NCBI RefSeq assembly: GCF_964355755.1
Contig: NC_092670.1
Location: 22,505,201-22,569,200 of the forward strand
Source: Antedon mediterranea
Lineage: Eukaryota; Echinodermata; Crinoidea; Comatulida; Antedonidae
Direction of reading: 5' to 3'
Length of the DNA stretch: 64,000 nt
How positions within the stretch are numbered: position 1 is the stretch's first letter; the number at the start of each line of letters is the position of its first letter. The notes beneath the pieces were generated by a model. It saw nothing but the letters and a program-made list of their open reading frames with translations. It searched no databases and had not been told where the DNA came from. Made by a program: the position numbers and the translations under genes. Positions 12,101 to 25,000 of this stretch are shown piece by piece.

Positions 12101-13477
12101 TTGATTTGCGACGACCAATGATCAAACTATGGCATGTTAATTCAGAGATATTGGGATGTGTGTCCTTGCTCCCCATCTCAGCACAAGTCTGGTCCAGGTA
12201 ACAACACATCAATTGACCTGACCTAGGTTGGTCGTTGGTCGTCACAAATCAAAATCTCTTGAGTATGTACCTCCTTTAGGTTCTGCATTTGAGTGGCCAC
12301 TCAAAATAACATGGATGCCAAAACTTATTAACATGTCCTTCCATGATTTGAGAATATCTAATGAATCATCCTGGAAAACATATGAAAATAGATATATAGT
12401 TATGAGACACTGATTGATTTATTTATTTATTTATTCTTTCTTTATTCTGCAGGCACTTTCAGTACTAGTGCACTGATTTCCAAAGTGGTACAGTAATTGA
12501 AAATATAACAAACATAATAAAATAAAGACAAAGAGTAATTGAAATATACATTAAAAATAGCAATCAATTTTAGAAAACAAAAAATTCAGTTTAAAATGCT
12601 GAGTACTAATTGTATTTTGGAATGAAGTTATTAATAGACATAGACATAGATTAATGAAACAAATTGAGTTATTTGTCATTAAAGAAGAACATTTTACTTT
12701 CTTTAGTACTCCTAACCATGCCAAGCATTTCTGTAGGTGGGTTAATATACGCTACAAAAAGATCATTGATTAATAACAAATAGAAAAAGAGCATAATATT
12801 AATAATAGCTGGAACAAATGACAAGTGTGAGGCCATTGATTCTAGGTTTTATCCTTTATTAGAACGTCATCAAGAATGACAATGATTCCAATGTTGACAA
12901 TGTTCTAATAAAAGGACGAAATAATTTATAATAGCCTCACGGTTGTCATTTATTGGAATTATCGGGCTACTAGTTGTGGTGGACTTCAAGATATGCATGT
13001 CTCATGGCAGACAATGCAAGAAAATAGGAGTATGAAATTACTGGGAAAAAGTGGGATAGTAGGTGATGCAGCTTTACCTTGCTTGAATCGTTAAATATTG
13101 ACAACTCTACTGTCATTCCTTCTCCAAGATCCTGCTGTCTCTTGATTGATCCTAAACATTCATCCAGCCATTCTGCGGCATTGTATACAGGTAATATGAT
13201 GGACTGAAATGTAATCATATTTAATCATTAATTCAATCATACTGTGTATGTACCGGTAATATTGATTATTGCTTATGCATCATCATAATAAATCTAGGCA
13301 ATATCAAGCCTGGCCCTAGAGCTACATAAAACATGGAACAACTCACTATCCTGTCTGTGCCTGTGACAGTCTATTATCATAATCTATATAGTATATTCCT
13401 TCTATCTTGGCCTAGCCTAGCCCTAGAGCATTTAATTTGGTAATTTTACTTACGACATCAACTGGAGTAATCCCCAT
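9150..13477 (-). CDS. B3GNTL1: B3GNTL1-like GT2 glycosyltransferase, complete
   Basis: Eleven exons on the minus strand, 5' to 3': 13454-13477, 13078-13203, 12271-12370, 11557-11621, 10965-11030, 10777-10872, 10423-10518, 10105-10229, 9785-9986, 9455-9529 and 9150-9230. They join in phase to 1,056 nt, 351 aa plus stop, against 361 aa for human B3GNTL1. The start is MGITPVDV in its own small exon; the ATG at 13218 is intronic. Family features: [17 protein letters not shown] (GT2 nucleotide-binding start), [21 protein letters not shown], the DxD-type CFQDADDIM, the GIPEDLLFF region, [31 protein letters not shown] and the C-terminal [15 protein letters not shown]. The family is predicted to add beta-1,3-linked GlcNAc, but activity is poorly characterised. 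No signal peptide or membrane segment is seen. It ends 75 bp from copy B, tail to tail, and its start faces the polycystin gene. Identification is strong. Confidence 0.95.
10589..10715. mobile_element. MITE family 1, copy 3 (B3GNTL1 intron)
   Basis: Between B3GNTL1 exons 6 and 7. Ends aagctgtctacactaccaaa and gatagtgaagacagggcttt, internal 'catgtccatatatgggcaca'. Confidence 0.8.
11089..11390 (-). repeat. Duplicated B3GNTL1 exon 10 with flanks, dead copy
   Basis: About 300 bp nearly identical to 9457-9779, which carries real exon 10 and its upstream intron. This copy lies in the intron between exons 4 and 5. It keeps the acceptor and codons for [19 protein letters not shown], but the donor is changed: the real site reads aaactg-gtaagc, the copy reads aaaaaatgggtaat. 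Including it would place C-terminal codons before the GT2 DADD region, so it is taken as a non-used pseudo-exon. Confidence 0.85.
11393..11515. repeat. 21-bp minisatellite
   Basis: About six units of ttccccacacccctggtgttc, directly beside the dead exon copy. The open minus-strand frames across it are repeat translations, not genes. Confidence 0.9.
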
Positions 13478-14706
13478 ATTACAATTATTGATGATTTAAT
13501 TGTAGTTCCATACTAAAACAAATTTATTGTAATCAAAATAGTAGTCGGTAGGAAAATTTCCCCAAATATAACAAATTTATACGCTTTGTCGACCTTGAGG
13601 GGAATTCCCTACCACATAATCAAAACAAACATACTGTAATATATAGAGGGCGCCATGCATGTTAGTTTTATCAAAGATAGTTTTACTACACTATCTTTGG
13701 TTATATTACGACGAGAGGTGAAAATATTCCAGCCATTTACCGGTCACTAACTAACCATGGAGGTATTTATACCTCATGAACTAACTAACTCGTGCAAAGT
13801 TACTTAACAATTCACCATAGAATTGTACAATTAAAAACATTTTTGTAATTGATACCTCATATTTTTAATGACGCTTTTATCATCTAATCAATATACACAT
13901 TATTATTTTCTATGAATAAAATACAATGACTAAATTAAACATAAATATTATTAACACTCACAAAATTAAAACAAAATTTAACCATTAAAAATAACATGTA
14001 TACTTCTGTGTTAAAAATAGAAAACCGTGTATTGTTTGCCAAAAGTTATGTTTTATAATAAAATACATAAAATTTGTTGCTAAATAATTGTGTTCGTTCG
14101 ATCTTTGATGATAAACTGTATATTTTAGTTTAACGCGAGTATAATTAAATAAATTGATGCAATAGTATCAAATAATTCTTTACCGATGAATTTAAATTTC
14201 GAATATTATTACTTAATAAAACTGACAACACTTAACTCAATCGATAAACTGTGTACTACAAAAACGTACGTACAATTTAAGTAATCATATAAAACATTTT
14301 TATTTCATTTGCTATTAAGAGTTTGTTTAAGATGTAAGTCTGTGACGATTTTGAAAAGGTAAGTTTGTCATCACAACCTACACAAGCGAATATAGGTGGT
14401 GGAGTAATTTATTGTTTTATTATTATTATTGCATTTGAAATAGCTCTCGGTATTGTACTTAGGGCATTCATTGGTGCTATCCAAAATCATATTTTGAGAG
14501 AACGAAATATTTCATTGACAAAAGTTAGTTAATTTTAATTTTTAAAAACTGTTTGGAAGGAAAGAGATTAAGTTGTAAGATTTCACTCATCATAGTTCCA
14601 AGTTTACTTTTTACTGGTATTAATCACCGGCATTTTTATTAAAGTTTATTACAGACTTTATATGACTTTGTCAGAAAGCTAGAGACGGATTATTCTTCAA
14701 CTATCT
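13478..14706. promoter_or_regulatory. Head-to-head intergenic region of B3GNTL1 and the polycystin-1-like gene
   Basis: The two start codons are 1.23 kb apart and diverge, so this segment should hold both promoters. A plausible non-coding first exon of the right-hand gene ends at 14358 (AAAAG before gtaagt), and an acceptor (attacag) ends at 14654, giving a 5' UTR intron before the ATG at 14707. No strong TATA or CpG-rich block is seen. AT-rich otherwise. Confidence 0.4.
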
Positions 14707-17700
14707 ATGGAGATGAACAGGAACATAGTTATTCTTGTGTTCTTGTTTAATTTATTGATAATCATTGCTAATGGTGATGGTAAGTTTGTCATTAAAAAAA
14801 ACTATTATTAGTACAGTATTGTAGATTAGTTTGCATTCGAGTTAACAGTAGTAGCTGGAATGTCAATGTAATTTGTTCGTGTGATCTTTGTCAATCTGTA
14901 CTGTTGCACGTTATGGTGTAACCACACTGTAAAAACTATTAAATATCTGGAGGTGTGCTATAACAACTCATTGAGAATGTTGCTAGGCTTACATAAGGAC
15001 TGTGGTGCTAGTAACGTGTTTCCACGGGAGAATTCCCTCTTTTTACAAGCAAGTGCGTCTATGGTTGTAGATTAAGAGTTGTGAATAGTGAAAATGATCT
15101 TGTTAGATGTAGGCCTAACTACGAACTATCTGTTACGATCGTCATTCTTTAAATGGGAGCAAATCATATTTTAGTATGATTTTCCGTTTTGTATTTGTTG
15201 TAAATGATTCAATTGGATTTATCCGTTTAAAACACAAATAATTTTGTACATTTATTTAAAATGTTATCACCATAATTTAATCATATAATTGCCATTTTAA
15301 CTTTTTAATTTAGTTTCATATTCGTAATTATTTACTAACACAGTATCTTGATTATTAAAACGTATTGTAAATAACTGATCGTTATTATATTTACCAAAAT
15401 CAATATTTACCACAACTATCTACCATTTATGATATTTCATTTTTATTTAAATAATTGATGCTAAGTTTATCGTATTGGCCATAAGTTATCAATTTTATCA
15501 TGTTATAGAATAGGCGTACTATTAATACTCTGTTTTTGTGACTTGATTTGTCACGAACGAATAGGCTAAGATATAGGCATAGGCTTAGTTTATTTATTTT
15601 TTTTATGAAAACAGTCTAATAGATACGGATAATTAACACCAACACATTTAGGAAAATAATTAAAATTGTCAACAATCGAACGTGTGCCCAACTATTTAGA
15701 CTAAAACTGATTGTTAGAACATGGTTGATTATCATCTCGTATACTTATACACACCAGAACCACCAGAACCACCATCACCATGTGAAATGAATCCATGTAA
15801 AAATAACGGTTTGTGTTCAGACGTGGGAATGGAATATACCTGTGATTGCACGCACACTGGCTATGTGGGTGAAACATGCCAAACGGGTAAGTTATTGTTT
15901 CTTCTTCTGTTTCTTCTAATTCTAAAAATTCAATTTGATGAAACTAAGATTTAGATTTATCTGAATATCGACAGCCTGCAGAGGCGGACGAAGGGGGTTT
16001 CCCCAGTGCCATGGCAACACTCTTAATTTCATGCTAAATGTTTTTTTCTGTCACTAAATTAATTAGATCCCATTTTATCATAATAACCAATAAAGTTATA
16101 GAATTCCAGTTTTGGAAGAGCATATTCTGTAAATTGACAGACTGTAGCGTAAAATTAACCAGCTTTACAATACTGCGCTCAATTTATCGCCGACTGTCAG
16201 CGTATTTGTGTGTGGATTTATTTCTGAACGTGCTCTCAGAATGAATTTCTTACTGTTTGAATTGCTTGTGTGCGTCATGAGAAGGTACGAAAGGCCACTA
16301 CACACTGTGTTCGTGGAAACCCCCCTAGGCCTAATATGGGTCGTTGATTTGTCCATAATTATTGCATTTTTACGGAGATTCCCCATCATTTAAGTATTCC
16401 GTATAGTATCCTATACGGTATTTATCTTCATCTTATGTCCGTAATATTTGGTCAAATTTTCGTAGTAATTACAGACGTTCCAAACTTTGAAATAACAGTG
16501 TTTAATTGCTTCTTTTTGCATATTTTCTTTTTCTTAAGCAACACTGTTGGATAAATGAAAATGAAATTTTGGTTTTACTGACTTATTGATCAAAATAATA
16601 CAATTTAACGTTTTGCTCAATAGGATATATTTATAGCAGCAGCTTAATATGTTAACTTTTTAAAATTATTATTTGATAATAATAATGTATTTATTGATTA
16701 TATAATTGCCAGAATTTATTAGCTTACCCGAAGTACTTTCGCGTGTGTATTTTACCGGTGGAAAAAATAAGCGGGATACGATGGTAGGCTGTTTGGTAAC
16801 CCGATATAGAGTACCATTTGCGGCCATCTAGGAGTGTCATTTTACAAAATGTGCGCAAAAACTCGTTATATATGGTCCTGGACTCGTGGAAAACCCCCTT
16901 AAAATAGTTCTGCGACCGCCCCTGGCCTGGGAATGATCACCTACTGCTCAAAACCACAGTGATAGTAGCAAAAATCGTAGATTTATTTTTGCAATTCAAA
17001 CACTGTTACGGGTTTCGCCAAAACTGAATAAATCGTGTAATTTTTTTTTTCAATATTGCTTCAACATTAGTTGTAGACGAGTACAGTATTGAGTAAATGT
17101 TTAATTTGATATAGCATTTATGTTATGTGAATATGATTGGCCTAAAGTTATGAAGGCTTTTGATTGGCCTAAAATTTGATCTTTAAAGGTCACTCGCTCA
17201 CGCTCTCTTCTGCTGCGCGCGCATCATGCATGCGATCTCTCTCCCCGGCCCAACAAATAGGTTCATTTTGGAGAAAAATTTGGTCGAAGTGTCGGTTTCT
17301 GTATAAATAAATAGTATCCACGAGGTATTCAATTATATCTGCAGCATTATGGCTAGGCCTAGCTAGGCCTAGTTATGTTATGAATGATGTGTATATCTTT
17401 AGCTCTAGCTAGCCTAGGCCTAGGCCTGAGTCTGAGTGAGTGGCTGGGGTCTTTCTTACCTTAATAGCCAAGTGAGGTTAAGAGGTTGAAGGAAGCAACA
17501 AGTTGAAGGAGGAGTAGGACGAGGGGAAGTTTGTTAGTTTTTAAATAGGCGGCATAGGCCTAGGCCTAACTAGGTAGGTAGGTAGGTTTGCTGGATCTGG
17601 TAGCTACTGTACAACCAGGGAGTTAACCACCATCATATACTATGCTATCTTGTACAGGTTGCGCTTCCATGGGCATAGCTGGTTGAAATTAAGTTTTTAA

Positions 17701-20700
17701 GTGGGCAATCTTAGTGATGCTGTCGATATCTAGTGTGTCCAGTTGGGTTTTGAAATTAGTTAGAGTTGGTGCACATTAGTCGGGTCGGGTAGAGCGTTTC
17801 ATATTCTGGTATAGAGAATAAAGGTAGTTGTTTTTGTTCGTCTGGATCCTTTTGTAGATGAAATTCCCTGTGGACTGTCTGGTTAATCTTGTTGAAGACT
17901 ATGGTGCTTTCGGGTGATTTTGGAGTAAATGTGATATGTTGCTGTGAATCAAGCTGTTGATTTGTTTAAATATAGTGCATAGGCTGGCTTTGGTACATTT
18001 TGACTCAAGCGAATCCCAGTTGAGTTGGGTTATCATGTTAGTGACACTTGAAGCTCTATCTGGAATAGTCATTGAAGACAAATCTTGCTGCTTGTCTTTG
18101 AATTTTGTTGAGAGAGTCGATGTTCGTTTGATGGTGAGGATCCCATATTGTCTGGCAGTACTCTAACAATTGGCGAACAAATGCCTTATATGCCACCACT
18201 TTAGTCTCCCTGTCACAGTTACTGAGATTTCGCTTAAGGAGGCCAAGAGTTCTATTTTCTTATATAGTAATCTGATTAATGTGTCTCTTCCAGCTGAGGT
18301 CAGATAAAAGTTCAACTCCCAGGTAGGGGTAATGGTATATTTCTTCCAGCAGACTGTCGCCCATCCTATATCGGTTGATGATTGGTTTGTTTTTGTGAGT
18401 GATCTGCATTGAGTAGCATTTAAAGTGATTGAAGCCCATCTTCCACAGTCACATAGTCGATTTACGTCATCTTCAAGGATTCTGAAGTCGTCTGCATTTT
18501 TTATATCACGATATAAAATACAATCATCTGCGAAAATGCGGACTCTCGATGACAGTTTATCTGGTAGTATAAATTAGGAAGAGCAAGGGTCCCAACACCT
18601 GTGGGACGCTGGGCTTGACTGGAGATTGTTCAGATGTTTCGCTGTCCACATCTACTCTTTGATGACGTTTGGTGAAGAAGGAATCAATCCAGGAGTGTAT
18701 ATGTTGTTCTGAACTCCAACATGATGAAGTTTGGCCAGCAGCCTACTATGGGGGACATATCACTAGATCGACCTGTCTTTGTGGTATTATATTGAATAAA
18801 ACAGTAATTATAATATTAAGTACAATTTTAAAGACCCCTTCCCTGCAATTTTGGACGTTTTTTGGAAAATAATACATATATATCACTTTAAAAACATTAA
18901 ACCATGTCATTCCTTGTCTTAAATGTACGTTTTATGGTAAATTATGATAAAAAGTGAGAAACAATGCACTACCTAAGTAGCTCGCGGCGATCGACCTCTC
19001 GTGGACGGTCTTAGGCCTAGCCTAGCTAGGCTTAGTTTTGTAGGCCTAGCTGGTAAACATCGATAACGTACGAACATCGTACGCTAGCTATATACCTATC
19101 TTGACGTTGTATAGTTGCTGCATTAATTGTCTTTCTATTTTTGCCAGACTCCGTTGATACAAATTGGGGAAAATCCGGTATTTTCGCTGAAAAGTTAGGA
19201 GTCTTCCATTTGTTTTGGCTTCACGATCGATCGAAAAGTGGGCGAATTACAGGTGAAAAACAAAAATATCAATCCGCGCGCAATGCATTTTGGGATTTAT
19301 AGCGGGCCGCTATAATTATTAGAATCGATTTATTTTTCACATTTTTAACCGTTTAGAGACGAAAAAAGTTATCGCAATAGGACCATATAGTATTATTTTT
19401 ACATTAAATATAGTTTGTGATCTTAAATTAGATCTAAAAAACGTAGGGATTAAGACTCCGTCCCAATCACAATATCGGGGTCTTCTGTAGCAAGAATGGT
19501 TTAAAATTTAAATTTAATTTAAAGTTTATGTTAAGAATTTTCTAGTTGGTAATATAATGTTTGCGTTTTGATTTTGAGTTCATTTTGGAATTACACTGAC
19601 CTTTCTTGGGCTTTCGGCTAGATGACCAATGACCTCTACTATTCTAGGTGGTGCCCAACTACAAAGGCCTTAGTCTAATTTATTATATTACTTAAGTATT
19701 GTTTTTATTTTGAAGCATCACCATGCCTACCAAACCCTTGTATGAACAATGGAGAATGCGTGTACGACGACTCCACTTTGAATGTGACCTGCGTTTGTGA
19801 AGCAACCAGCTACACTGGCACCAAATGCGAAATTTGTAAGTGTTCAAAGACTATATTGTCCCGTGTGTTGTTGATCTATAAAATCACTTGATGTTCTATA
19901 AGTTAAGCTGAGTTTATTAACACATGTACACAATGACAATTGTCACAAATTACAGTAATACTCTAGTCTTGGTTCCAGACGGAGTTTTGACTTAATATTA
20001 GTAAAAAGATAAATATTTGTGCACATATAGAGTTTCATATTTATACTACTTGAGCTGTAAACTCCGTCTGGGGAAACACGTACAAGTCACATGGTTTGAC
20101 ACCGAGAATTCTTGGTGCATACGATTAACCGGTTGACTAGTTTCAGCTGCATGATTAGGCTACTTTCACTATAAAATATATTGATATGCACTTTTGGAAA
20201 TTTCAAAGATTCAATAACTAAGATGATGGACATATGCTATGTTACGTTTAGACGGTGTATAGACACACGTATGTACTTTTTGGTACTCAAACTCGACTGC
20301 AACATGTTTCTTCGCAAAGTGAAGTGATGATGTAGACATTATTTTATATGCCTATCTGGTAAACATTTGATGGGATTTTTCCCAAGAACATGAAAAATCA
20401 TCTTGATATGATTCTAGCTTCTCTGCAAATCAAACAGAGATAATTTGATTAATTCCCACCCAACCAGACACTGCCCTGTGTGGTAGATGTGCTGCTGGTA
20501 TGTACCTATTGACAGGTCATATGTACGAGTACGATGCCTAGGCTTAGACTTGATAATGTAATTAACAAAAAACTCACCACAATATATTTCAACAGTTGTT
20601 ATTTCAGTGATACATACTCTTACTGAAACTAAATGACGTCTGTTTGGTCATTCATTCAGTCTGCAAAATGATTTCTATACGTGTTTCACAAGTCTATTTT

Positions 20701-22025
20701 TCCAGACAAAAATCGAAATGACTAACATAAAAAAGACAATACAAGTCTATATACTCTGGTTTAAAAGCAATCTATGTCACTACATTTGTTTTTGCAGATA
20801 ATCCATGTTTGGGTAACCCGTGTTCACACAATGGCACATGTATCAATAATAGTGAAGATTATTATTGTTCCTGTCCACATGGATTTATTGGAGATTTGTG
20901 TCAAATAGGTAAGGGTTTGAGCAGTATGAAGTATTATGTTTGATCATTATTTCTCCATGGTTTGATACTGTTTCTAAAAATAGTGTAATTTCAGCAGTGT
21001 ACAAGATAGTGTAATGGTTTGGGGTTTGACATTACAGGATTCTAGTTCATTACAGATCTGTCTTTAAGACCAAGATGTGTTGTGTTTGTGTGAAGTTGAC
21101 AAATGACCTTAACCAGGATTATTGTCATTACCAGTGTTCAAAATGATATGGCATTTCTGTCATACAGTTGTTTTTATATTTAAATTCATTTATTTCCTAG
21201 CCATTTCAGTTATGACACTGAATTATAATATAAAATATATATTAATATGAAGCATTATTGTTTTTTTCTTATTTTGTATAGAATCTATTGGTTGCTATCA
21301 AGATAACCTTGTTGGCCGAGCATTATCAATAAATCCTGGATTTGCAGATTTTGATGAAAGTCAGAAATATTGTTCGAAAAATGGGTGGTAAGGCTATTAT
21401 ATCATTACCATCATCATCAACATTCCTTTTCATTTTTCACAATGCCATCATCAGAACCAAGATGAATTTTTCAAAAATCCATCCTTCTGCAAGCTGAAGA
21501 AAGGGACTTCTAGAAAAGGTGTAATTGGAAAGGAAAACCAGTTACCCACCATTCAGAGCCTATTTTCCAACATTATTAATCCTATATCAATGATTGCCTT
21601 ACATGTTACACATTTCAGAAACATGGTTAGACTACCTGTGTAGTTATATGGCACGTGAAAGGTCTCATTGTCTTTATTTCAAGGTATACTGGAGTGCGAG
21701 ATACAACCATCATTCTTTGTGCAGACAGTTTGTCCAACTCATTTGTGGATGATCATCTTTGTGATGCTATATGCACAGGATCTGATGTTGAATGTAACAG
21801 CCATTTCTATTACCAGCTATTTGACAAGAGTGATGTCATCAGTAACCTGGGTATCAAGTTCATCACAGATGGTCTTGATTTGACAGGTGTACTTGCTGCT
21901 AATACTCTGCTTACCATCGATGTCAATTTTACTGACAGAAATGTCTTTAGAGATTATGATGTCATCACTGGTGATGGGTACACTTGGCTCAGGGCAGAAC
22001 CTTCTTCAGCAAAACATATATATGT
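14707..22025 (+). CDS. Polycystin-1-like exons 1-6: signal peptide, three EGF domains, WSC
   Basis: Exon 1 encodes a signal peptide (NIVILVFLFNLLIIIANG). Exons 2, 3 and 4 each encode one EGF domain with six cysteines (for example PCEMNPCKNNGLCSDVG; PCLPNPCMNNGEC; PCLGNPCSHNGTC), residues about 25-68, 68-108 and 108-145. All three exons are phase 1-1, the usual shuffled-module phase. Exons 5-6 carry a WSC domain starting SIGCYQDNLVGRALSINPGF, residues about 146-235, then the beginning of a PKD-like segment. This part probably binds carbohydrate or matrix ligands. Large introns 2 and 6 hold transposons. Confidence 0.88.
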
Positions 22026-25000
22026 GTGAGTAGTGATCCAAAATGCATTGGTAATTCATTATTAGGTTATTATTATACAGATATTGACTGCTTAGAGGTT
22101 AAATATAAGATTTGACATCCCCGAGGGAATGATATTAAGTTCGAGGGAATATATATTTCCCGAAGCGCCAGCTGAGGGAAATATATATTCCCCGAGAATT
22201 TAATATCATTCCCGAGGGGATGTCAAATCTTATATTTAACCGATATAAAAGGCAATATCTGTTATATTATATAGCCAAGAACAAGTCTGCTGGGTTGGGT
22301 GAAGCTAGGCTAGGCCTCCTATACTTTTGTATTGTATGTAAACAAGCCTGCCTAGACACCTTACCTTGCGAAGAATAATATACAGATAATTACTAATTAA
22401 TGATTCCTTGGCAATAAAATATTCACTTAGGCCTAGGTCGTTTAAATTAACAGAAGAATTTCCATCAATAAGCCTATTAAAAATAACAATATTAATCAGG
22501 TAGGCCGAATAAACAATTCGTCTTCTTCTCGATCTTCGAGGAGCCGAATCACCGGATGTTCAGCGCGTACTAGTTACTAGGTTACTACCGTGAGTATTGA
22601 CCAATCACAAACGGTGTTTCATCACATTTAGGGTGGACTTATAACAAATGAGGGCGCTATGTATGCATAGTTTAAATAGTTTAGATGATTAATTTCTTCA
22701 AGCAACTTCCGTGACGCAGCGGTTGAAGCGTTGTCTTGCGATGGAGTGACAATTCCACCCGAGTTCAAGATCGAGTTGATGACTTTTGTTTATTTATCGG
22801 CAACGCGAATGTTGGCACACGAAAATTACACAGTCAATATCATCGTACTCGAGAATCTATATGTTTAATGACAGGGGACACGATAATTACGCGAAAATTA
22901 CACAGTCAATATCATCGTTCTCGAGGATATATACGATTTACGATCCTCGCAGCGATAGTCATGTGATGCAGTTTCAACCAATCACGTTAGCGTATTTACA
23001 TAGGCTATGTAATATTATATATTATGTTATATTACATAGCCTATGTAAATACGCGAACGTGATTGGTTGAAACTGCATCACATGACTACCGCTGCGAGGA
23101 TCGTAAATCGTATATATCCTCGAGAACGATGATATTGACTGTGTAATTTTCGCGTAATTATCGTGTCCCCTGTTATTAAACATATAGATTCTCGAGTACG
23201 ATGATATTGACTGTGTAATTTTCGTGTGCCAACACTCGCGTTGCCGATAAATAAACAAAAGTCATCTACTCGATCTTGAACTCGGGTGGAATTGTCACTT
23301 CATCGCAGAGACAACGCTTCAACCGCTGCGCCACGTAGCTTGCTTAAAGAAATTTATCATCTAAACTATTTAAACTATGCATACATAGCGCCCTCATTTG
23401 TTATTAGTCCACCCTAAATGTGATGAAACACCGTTTGTGATTGGTCAATACTCACGGTAGTAACCTAGTAACTAGTACGTGCTGAACATCCGGTGATTCG
23501 GCTCCTCGAAGAGAAGAAGACGAATTGTTTATTCGGCCTACCTGATTATAATATTATTATTAATAGGCTTATTGATGGAAATTCTTCTGTTAATTTAAAC
23601 GACCTAGGCCTAAGTGAATATTTTATTGCCAAGGAATCATTAATTAGTAATTATCTGTATATTATTCTTCGCAAGGTAAGGTGTCTAGGCAGGCTTGTTT
23701 AAATACAATACAAATACTATAGGCTATAGGAGGCCTAGCCTAGCTTCACCCAACCCAGCAGCAGACTTGTTCTTGGCTATATAATATAACAGATATTGCC
23801 TTTTATATCGGTTAAATATAAGATTTGACATCCCCTCGGGAATGATATTAAGTTCTCGGGGAATATATATTTCCCTCGGCTGGCGCTTCGGGAAATATAT
23901 ATTCCCTCGAACATAATATCATTCCCTCGGGGATGTCAAATCTTATATTTAACCTCTAAACAGTCAATATCTGTATAATATTATTATTGTTATTATTTAC
24001 CTCCGCCAAGGAGGTATATGTAATCGGTAGCGTGTGTTTGTTTGTTTGTTACTTGGCAAAAAAGAATTTTGCCAAGTATAGTATTTACTTTGTTTGTATG
24101 TATGTTTGTTTGTTTGTTTGTTAGCACGATAGCGCCTACAGTTTTCAAGTTATCGTTCTGAATTTTTGGGTGTAGATAGGTATATATTGTCAGACCATGC
24201 CTATTGAAAATTAACAAAATTGGTTTATTAATAACTTCACAAATAACAAAAATGATATTATTTTCAGACCGGCTAGTGTTAAAAGATAGGAGACAATTTT
24301 CAAAAGCCGGCGAGCAGTCTTAAAGTAACATGTGTACTGAAATTGCATTTTCTCGAGAACTACTTGTCCAAAAAACATCATTTTTGTACAAGAGGCAAGA
24401 GTTATAAATTGTGATTTTTAATTTTAAAACAAAAGTTGATTCAGTGTACCAGCTTTTTTATACGAGTAGTTTTAAAAAAACCTATTTCTTTTCAAATTCA
24501 CCCGTTTGTTTTTGGCGTTGCTGTTCTATTGTTATTCAAATTAAACTATTGTAAGTTGATAAGTAGTTTTGTTAGCACCAGCGTGTGTCCTTCCTTATTT
24601 CATCAGGTATATACTTACAGAACATGCCTATTGATTTTCAGGTAAATTGATATATTACTACATGGGTTAAGGCAGAGGCGCCGCAAATCGGTACAGCTTC
24701 AAGACACTCCTCGATCATTATTCTGGTCAATCTTGATTTTAGAAAGGTCATTGTTGCAATGCCGGAGTTGTTTGTATCAAAAAATTATTTAAACAAATTA
24801 TTAACCCCAGCAGGATTTTAACAATGTAAAGCTAATACCTAAAGCAAAAAAAATGTATCTTTCAACATGCTCCGAGTCAGTGGATATATTTTGCCAAGTA
24901 TTTCACTCAGTTTCTGAGTGCTTTCATTTGTTTGTTTGTTTGTTAGCAGGATTACTCAAAAAGTAATTACAAGATCTTTACCAAAATGAATAGACAGATA

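Noticed and set aside
12970-13218. B3GNTL1 start at ATG 13218
   Set aside because: The bases before TCC ATC form an acceptor (atttcag); a better start exon, MGITPVDV, lies at 13454-13477 in phase.
22736-23258. Open frames with repeated KITQSISS segments
   Set aside because: They mirror each other in the palindrome arms and come from internal direct repeats.
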